Assembly (NCBI GenBank): GCA_026770025.1
Contig: JAMXDE010000044.1
Span: 248,001 to 312,000 of the forward strand
DNA: 64,000 nt
Reading direction: 5' to 3'
From: Craspedostauros australis
Lineage: Eukaryota; Bacillariophyta; Bacillariophyceae; Mastogloiales; Achnanthaceae
Of the stretch, positions 58,201 to 64,000 are shown piece by piece. Every line of letters starts with the position of its first letter. The stretch's first letter is position 1. A program made the translations under genes and the position numbers. The notes under the pieces are model-generated. The model did not search any database, was not told the DNA's origin, and saw only the letters and a list, made by a program, of their open reading frames with translations.

Positions 58201-58317
58201 AATCGCCCACGATTTCGACAACAGGGTCTGTGGTTGCAGCTGTTGTTGGTGCTGCTGTTGCTGCTGCTGCTGCTGTTCTTCTTCCTCGTCGTCATCAAGA
58301 TCGTCGTTTCCTCTCAT
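55265..58317 (-). CDS. UTP13: U3 snoRNP protein UTP13/TBL3, frame broken once
   Basis: UTP13 is a WD40 scaffold of the UTP-B complex of the small-subunit processome, needed for 18S pre-rRNA processing in the nucleolus. From ATG 58317 one frame codes about 834 aa: an acidic polyQ N-terminus, then about 13 WD40 repeats (for example FLATGSVDGTVRIWDV, VAAGSQDKTVKLWNA, VLATSSGDSTIKLWSL), ending LKVISSLIESSL at TAG 55811-55813. The Utp13 C-terminal domain continues in another frame (VLKYCREWNTRAR, IMPYTERHFDRL) to 55265, with an acidic DGHSDGHNDGHSD tail from 12-bp repeats. One extra base before the TAG would restore a continuous frame; a 38- or 65-nt GT-AG intron would also. See findings. A partial pseudogene is less likely because the rest is undamaged. 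Confidence 0.92.
55277..55322. repeat. 12-bp coding repeat (GTGGCCGTCACT) in the UTP13 tail
   Basis: Tandem copies coding SDGH/NDGH at the C-terminus of UTP13. Confidence 0.85.
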
Positions 58318-60544
58318 CTACGACCCATTCACGTCGCTTTCATCGGACGATAAGATAAATCCGACGATTGATCGACCTCCATCTTGCTTGCCTTCGCCGC
58401 CTTCGCCATCTTCAATCTCTCTCTTTCGATACGTGAGGATACTCGGAAGTGTTGATAGTTCTGCTATCCAAGGGGATCCTCTGCTGATGGGCCAGGCACA
58501 TCACCTCCCCACGAGCGGCCTTGTCGATGCTCCTCGGTCCTCCCTTTCCTCTCTTCTCGGTCTCGACATCGACATTTCTGTTTTTGATTTCGTGTGGGGC
58601 TGGTTGGTTCATGTTGTTGATGGATGGCGGACGTGCAATCACGACTGTCACTCACGATCTGTGGAGTTGTCTGCAGTCGACTTGGTCGTCAGGCGACATT
58701 CGAGTGGATGGCCGAAAACGGTATCCAACACCACGAGGTCTCCTTGGAACACAACCAATTCTCACGAAGACCTCGTGACGGCCAGTGCACCACGTTTCAT
58801 TTTTTGTCGTTAGGGCCGATCGACTCCGACGGTTCAAAGAAATCAATGTTACATTCGTTGCTGTAGTATCATGTATCTTCCGCCCGTTGGCGAGGCGGCC
58901 GTTTGTTTTTGGAGTATGGCCAAACCACCTCTCCTACGACCTCCAGGTCGCAGTTGATGCACTCACGATAACACTAGTTGTGGAGTGTTTTTTGAGTTTT
59001 ACTCGTGATGAGTCGTGATAAAGTAGACTAAATTAGAGCACACCCAAAACCATCCAAACAACTGCTTATGATGTTATATCTCAACAACGCACCATTTAAA
59101 ATTAAAACTAGACAGTTCATTCGGACGCTTGGCTATCGTTTATTCTGAATATCTTAGTTAAATTTGTATGAACTTTATTTTTAATGTCGTTTTGGCTTGC
59201 TGTCTGTCAGGTGGTGGGTGCAAAAAATTCTCGATGGCACCATGCTGCCCTACCTTCAGCACCCATGATCATCATTATCATCCCTGGCATTTTCACAATC
59301 TGCGCACCACACTGGCTCCGGATACCCCCCATCTATCCACTCCATGAAGATCCTGCGCAGATAGCCGCATCTCATACTCCAAACTGTCCCTGCACTGAAA
59401 CGCAGAATTTTCGAACACCCGATTCCGACACGGATGCCGTTCGGATTTGGATCCGTATCTCGTCGATACGATCCTTGCAGCTCCTTCACATGCCCCTCAT
59501 GCGTTCCCACATTCTCTGGCGACACACTGATGTGTTCAGAATGGGTGGGGCGCTCATACCTCCAAAGGTGCACCTCCATGTGATGATGCCATCATGATGT
59601 TTTTCCGACACCCAAAAAAATCCCTTTCGTGTGCATCCCAGGCTGCAGCCTCTTCCAGACCGTATCTGCGCAGGATACTTCGCCATGGCCATCTTGAGTT
59701 GATTTCTAACACATCTTGAATGGGTGGTTTGGCGATATGGGTGACTTTTCAATGGCACCCATCACCAGCGAAGTCACGTGATGTGTCCGCCGCCACCCGC
59801 CAAAAAACTCTTGCCCGCCACTTGTTTCTTGCGGAGGGCACCTTCCAGGCCACCCCCGACCCTCAAACTTCGTGTGCATCTTCACCGTATCCTCTTGGAT
59901 ACGTCTTGCCCATCCATGGTCGTTGGAATGGCCTGTGCATTCCAGGCAGAGACCATATCCAATGAGCATATTTTCCTCCGAATCGTGCCGTGTGCGCGTG
60001 GGCCTGCCACGGCCCCAAATAAGCCAAGATGACATCCCGCTCTCGCTCATCCACCAAACTTTCCATGGCGGTTCCGCCTATGCCCTCAGATCTTGCACTG
60101 GACCGCTGGTTGTGGCAGTGCCGTCGATGCCATTCGACAGCGCTTGTGGAGTTTTGTTGTGTTTCTCCATTGTCGTGTTGTTGTGTTGTGTTTGGTGTTC
60201 TCAAACAGTTTTTGCTGTTGGGGGCCATGGAGATTAATCACAATTCTACCAAATGCGCCCATCAATGAGAACACTTTGCGAGTCCCGAATTGCACCTCCA
60301 TTCCACAACGACACAGCGAAGGCACAAAATCCTCCTCACAAAATGGACAACGGAAACATTGCGCATCTGCGACGAGCTGCTGTTGATTCTCTGCTGCTTG
60401 TAGTCATAGCTTACACAGAATGTAGAATGACTGTGACCTTCCCACAAAGGAAAGAGTGGATGGTACAAGGCACCTTGTGACCATCCTCCTGTGTTGTTCA
60501 TGCCGTTCTGTGGTGCGCTGCGCCGTGCTGCGCGTCAATGACTG

Positions 60545-60576
60545 GTGCTGTGCTGTGCTGTGCTGTGCTGTGCTGT
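60545..60576. repeat. TGCTG pentanucleotide repeat
   Basis: About six tandem TGCTG units. Confidence 0.85.
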
Positions 60577-60864
60577 TCTCCTTGTGTGCCTGGTGTGCGT
60601 CGCGACCAGCCAATCTCGTACAATCAGCTTGCAACCTCTATTGACACACAGCTAGTATTCACCATGAGTTCCCTTGTTGTTAGACCATGTGTGCTGAATC
60701 AATCCAATCGTTGTTCGAGTTTTGAGTCCTTTGTGTCAGTCACACTTCGTTTCGAAAGATCCAAGAAAACTACTCGATAGAATTCGGAAAATGTGATGCG
60801 GGTTTCAGACCCAAGACAAAATTAGGAAGATGATCCAAGAGGATCAAAGAGACTCTATTAGACC

Positions 60865-60894
60865 TCCAAACATGTGTCATTGCACATGTTTGGA
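60865..60894. other. Perfect 12-bp inverted repeat with 6-nt loop
   Basis: Arms TCCAAACATGTG (60865-60876) and CACATGTTTGGA (60883-60894) are exact reverse complements, with loop TCATTG. It lies 268 bp upstream of the transposase ATG. It could be a transcript terminator or hairpin, or a palindrome near a transposon end. Confidence 0.8.
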
Positions 60895-61161
60895 CACAGA
60901 TACACTAATTAGCAAGAGTAACCAGAAGTTTGGCATGGTTACAACACGATGGACAATGGTGAATAGCACCATTAGTGGAGCCAAGAAGTAGAAAACAGGA
61001 AGATGATGAGCTCTTATTGATGAGCTCATAATCTCAACAAACTTAACTTTGTAAACCATCACTTCAAACAAGCACACACAATAACACAGTTCTATCAACC
61101 TTCACCAACATTGGACGTAGTTGTATCATCCCGCAACCACTGAACTCTTCACCTCGCAAGC

Positions 61162-63708
61162 ATGCTGCGCGCTGGTGACTGTGTGAAGGTGGCATCCCAC
61201 CAGAGCTCAAGCGGCAGGGTCCATGACCTGGGCGTATGTCATGTTGATTTTGCAATGAAGCAGACCACGGACGGCGCTACAGTCAAACGCAATGGGCCTC
61301 TTGCACCAGGAGAGGTGGCAATGGTCATGGTGACCCCAGTGATGGGGCAGAGCCGAATGTATGTTGTTCGCGAGGATCTGTGCACACCACACAGCCTCGC
61401 TACCTTCGCACGGACTCGCACTGCTGGAGGCCTTGCTAAGCCTTCCCTCCTTTCTCCCCAGCATCACTCCGTCGCTGCCACGCGTGTCAACAACAAGGCT
61501 AAGCCCCCCACACCATCCCCAACTACCACAGAATCGCAAGAAGCCAAAATCGCCGCTTTTCTCGAGGTCTCGCGGCGTCAGAAAGCAACAGCAATCGCCC
61601 AGCTCACGAACCAGATGAAGAAAGGCGCGAAAACAAAAGGATGGTTGCGAAAGGATGGAGGGCATAGTATTGCTAAGCCTGGTAATCCTAGCAAGCGCCT
61701 TGACAAAGAAGACAATCGGAACTACACTGTTCTCTATTTCAATTTGGGTGGGATTCCTGAACATGCAGAGTTGATCGCCCATGCATGGGGTATCAACCGC
61801 ACCACAGTGGGGCGCAACATTGTGAAATTCCAAACGGAGACGCTCGAATGCAAGAAGCGAAGTGACGCAGGCAGCAGCATCTTCACCTGCCCCATCAAGC
61901 AACGACAGTACTTCACGCAGCGCGCAGCCTTTGAGAAACAACTACGTCTTCGACATCCAGAGCAACAGTTCAAGAACGACGAAATTGCTTCTGCCTATGC
62001 CTCTGCTTCGCCGGAAGAGCTGGCATCCGCAAAAGCGCTGGCTGATTTGTGGTTGGAGCGTGGTCCCTTCCTGCAATTTGAGCTCCAGGATGTGTTGCGA
62101 CGGTGCAATGGCGCAATCTCGTGGGACAGAATTGCATGGAAACTGGCAGGCAGCGGAAACCCGCAAGTCGTTGGTCCGAAGTGTATTCGCAAATTCGTCA
62201 TGGGATTGGAAGGCAGTGAGTACCGTTCTACAACAATACTCCCTCTGATCAATGGCACCACTACAGCAAAGCGCGACATCTGGGCTCAGGACTTCTGTGT
62301 GTTCTGGGAATCAGCTGAGCTGTTTGAGAATACGCAAGTTGTCCTTGTCCACATGGACGAAAAGTGGTTCTACTCCATTGTCGCTCGCATGCATCTGAAA
62401 CATGTGCCCCAGATGGGAGTTAAGCCTGTGAAGCAGACTGTGCATCACAAGTGTCACATTGACAAGACCATGGCAATTGCATCAACAGCATTTGCCCCAA
62501 CAAATAACTGTTTTGCGAAAGGAGGAAAGGCGTATAAGGTGAACTTCGAACGTGTTGGGCGCATGGTCCGAGCGCAGAAGACCACGTACAAGCGAACTTG
62601 GGTCTCGCCGACCAAGTACAAGCACCTTCCTGATCCCGAGAAAATCTCTCGCAAGAAGGGTGAACTGTACTTCCAACCACTGGAAATCACGGGCAGCAAG
62701 GAAACAGATGGTCATCGTGTTAAGCCCAAGCCGAAGTACAGCCTCAAGAAATTCTTCCGCGAAAAAGAACTCCCCGCACTGGATTCGCTCGCCAGCAAAA
62801 TCAAGGCCGAAACCGGAAAGAACGTGGTGATTCGGTACCAGATGGATGGCGCAGGGCCACACAGAGACACGGAGCTACTTAGATTCATCAACAAGGAGTT
62901 CGACAGTCGCGGATGGCACTTACGACTGCAACCACCAAATTCTCCCATCACGAATGTGAAAGACGATGCGATATTCCCAGCGATGTCAAAACACGTGTCA
63001 GCATATCAAGGTGAGCACCATGGAAGCCGATTGCTTACCACTGAGGCATTGTGGAATGCTTGTGGAACCTGTTGGAAACAATTCAAGCTGGACAAGGTGG
63101 CTAGCGCGTATGTTCGCCACCATCAGATTGCCTACGCAATTTGTGCTGCAAAAGGAGGTGACGAATTTGTGACGGAGCGCAAGGGACTGCACATGAATGT
63201 GCGGAAACAAACGTCCACGGAATTCGACAAAGAGGGCAACAAGATCGGCGTTACCGTGTCTCACACGGACTTCGTGTTGGAGGAGGATGAGGCTACCCGC
63301 GCGACCACCAACAAACCAACTGCAACAGACAACAAAGGCAAATCAGCTGACTTCAAATACGCCAAGCCCGACATCAAAGGTATGTACGATGATGCGCTCA
63401 AGGTGATGGCTGTCAGTGGACTGCAGTGCCTGAAAACGAATCTGCCAACAACCAGCAGCCTCATTCCGTTGCTGGAGAAGCAAATCGTTGCGACAACCAG
63501 AGCCAACGAGGAGGCTGAGCAACAGAAGAAAGACGAGAAGAGAAAGAAGCAACCCAGCAAGAGCAAAGCCGACATCATTGAGCCTTGCAACAACAACAGC
63601 AAAGCCAAAGCAGCACCCACCATGAACACATTCGAAGTGGCCATGTTCGTTGGCAAGGACGAGCATCACAGCAAAGCAGAGCAGGATACCAACACAGCAG
63701 AGATGTAG
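61162..63708 (+). CDS. Mariner/IS630-type transposase, large
   Basis: An intact 848-aa frame starts at ATG 61162. A helix-turn-helix-like region (AELIAHAWGINRTTVGRNIV) is followed by a DDE domain: D399 in VHMDEKWFYS, D562 in YQMDGAGPH and D601 in PPNSPITNVKD. The last two Asp are separated by 38 residues, close to the DD39D spacing of plant-type mariner-like elements, and the PPNSP..NV.D block is the family signature. Two things are odd: the first two Asp are separated by about 162 residues, well over the usual 90-110, and the protein is about twice the usual mariner length, with extra N-terminal (about 200 aa) and Lys/Glu-rich C-terminal parts. No stop or frame change interrupts it, so it may be recently active or domesticated. 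I could not identify terminal inverted repeats; the right end may lie just past 63.8 kb or outside the window. Confidence 0.82.
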   Translation: MLRAGDCVKVASHQSSSGRVHDLGVCHVDFAMKQTTDGATVKRNGPLAPGEVAMVMVTPVMGQSRMYVVREDLCTPHSLATFARTRTAGGLAKPSLLSPQHHSVAATRVNNKAKPPTPSPTTTESQEAKIAAFLEVSRRQKATAIAQLTNQMKKGAKTKGWLRKDGGHSIAKPGNPSKRLDKEDNRNYTVLYFNLGGIPEHAELIAHAWGINRTTVGRNIVKFQTETLECKKRSDAGSSIFTCPIKQRQYFTQRAAFEKQLRLRHPEQQFKNDEIASAYASASPEELASAKALADLWLERGPFLQFELQDVLRRCNGAISWDRIAWKLAGSGNPQVVGPKCIRKFVMGLEGSEYRSTTILPLINGTTTAKRDIWAQDFCVFWESAELFENTQVVLVHMDEKWFYSIVARMHLKHVPQMGVKPVKQTVHHKCHIDKTMAIASTAFAPTNNCFAKGGKAYKVNFERVGRMVRAQKTTYKRTWVSPTKYKHLPDPEKISRKKGELYFQPLEITGSKETDGHRVKPKPKYSLKKFFREKELPALDSLASKIKAETGKNVVIRYQMDGAGPHRDTELLRFINKEFDSRGWHLRLQPPNSPITNVKDDAIFPAMSKHVSAYQGEHHGSRLLTTEALWNACGTCWKQFKLDKVASAYVRHHQIAYAICAAKGGDEFVTERKGLHMNVRKQTSTEFDKEGNKIGVTVSHTDFVLEEDEATRATTNKPTATDNKGKSADFKYAKPDIKGMYDDALKVMAVSGLQCLKTNLPTTSSLIPLLEKQIVATTRANEEAEQQKKDEKRKKQPSKSKADIIEPCNNNSKAKAAPTMNTFEVAMFVGKDEHHSKAEQDTNTAEM
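61162..63708 (+). mobile_element. Mariner-like DNA transposon, ends not resolved
   Basis: The element is represented by its intact transposase frame; terminal inverted repeats and TA target duplication were not identified. The 3' flank (63709-64000) has a GGTGT repeat; the 5' flank has an AT-rich block and a hairpin. Confidence 0.6.
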
Positions 63709-64000
63709 CTGCAAATCAAAGTAGTAGTATTATATGTTATAGGCACACCTGTGATTGGAGTGCCTGTGTGCACATCGTCTGTTTGATGGCATGGAGGATT
63801 GTGATGTGTGATGTGTGGTGTGTGGTGTGGTGTGGTGTGGTGTGGTGTGGTGTGTGATGTTTGTTTTGTGTTTTGTGACGAGTGGTGTGAATTGTGTGAC
63901 GCGGACCGTATTTTTGTGTCGTGAATGGTGTGCGTCGTGGAGCCATCGCGTCGTGGAGCCGGCACGTTGTGTTGTGCCGTTCTGGTCGGAAAATTTCCAT
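63709..64000. other. Flank of the transposase gene with GGTGT repeat
   Basis: Short flank to the window edge. A (GGTGT)n microsatellite lies at about 63817-63854. No gene is visible. Confidence 0.5.
63817..63854. repeat. GGTGT pentanucleotide microsatellite
   Basis: About seven tandem GGTGT units, G+T only on the plus strand. Confidence 0.9.

Larger units (their letters stand above)
58318..61161. other. Intergenic with AT-rich block, hairpin and possible decayed coding sequence
   Basis: 58318-59000 holds the UTP13 promoter region and shadow frames. 59000-59180 is strikingly AT-rich (runs such as TTTAAAATTAAAAC). From about 59250 to 60400 minus-strand frames contain protein-like pieces separated by stops, for example SMRCGYLRRIFMEWIDGGYP and MEVQFGTRKVFSLMGAFG. 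A perfect hairpin lies at 60865-60894. A GTGCT pentamer run lies at about 60545-60576. No intact gene is supported. Confidence 0.5.

Overview
The window is nuclear DNA of a photosynthetic stramenopile, most likely a diatom. No ribosomal marker is present, so this is an inference. It rests on four observations: two heat-shock-factor (HSF) genes with the TYHMID / WSEDG / FVIK-type DNA-binding domain of the expanded diatom HSF family; a secreted-type protein carrying a literal ASAFAP motif (the diatom plastid signal-peptide motif); GT-AG introns of about 200-900 nt; and a degraded RT/RNase H retroelement with the KGHQD...LDKWA..NV..D.LA signature known to me from stramenopile retroelements. Genes are compact and lie in wide intergenic stretches rich in simple repeats, and there is no operon structure.

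Layout. 0-10 kb, minus strand: an unrecognised 245-aa ORF (57-794), a 12-repeat ankyrin protein (2169-3812), a secreted ASAFAP-motif protein (5552-6247), a signal-peptide polyQ protein with a recurrent YLxxL/I motif (7387-8184) and a RING-H2 protein (9340-10038). 12-19.5 kb, minus strand: two HSF genes of different subclasses. I rebuilt them exon by exon: five exons including a 13-nt microexon for the first, three exons for the second. 22-28 kb: a C2H2 zinc-finger protein (minus) and a Gln-rich protein (plus). 28.4-30.1 kb: a broken RT/RNase H retroelement (minus). 33.0-33.8 kb: a Ser-rich ORF (minus). 38.2-42.3 kb, minus: a RanGAP-like LRR protein (two exons) and glutathione synthetase. 43.4-48.3 kb, plus: the condensin subunit SMC4 in four exons. 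50.2-54.8 kb, plus: a trypsin-family protease with a probable GPI tail, and a GT61-like glycosyltransferase. 55.3-58.3 kb, minus: the U3 snoRNP WD40 protein UTP13/TBL3, whose frame is broken once just before its C-terminal domain. 61.2-63.7 kb, plus: a large intact mariner/IS630-type transposase.

The genes do not form a pathway. Several are core housekeeping (SMC4, RanGAP, UTP13, GSS). Between them lie regulatory genes (HSFs, zinc finger, RING) and secretory-route proteins. The points most worth a second look are the UTP13 frame break, the 13-nt HSF microexon whose 3' splice site abuts a (CAAA)n tract, the YLxxL-repeat protein, the acidic insertion in SMC4, and the oversized mariner-like transposase with its flanking AT-rich block and perfect hairpin. 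I saw no CRISPR array, rRNA or convincing tRNA by eye.
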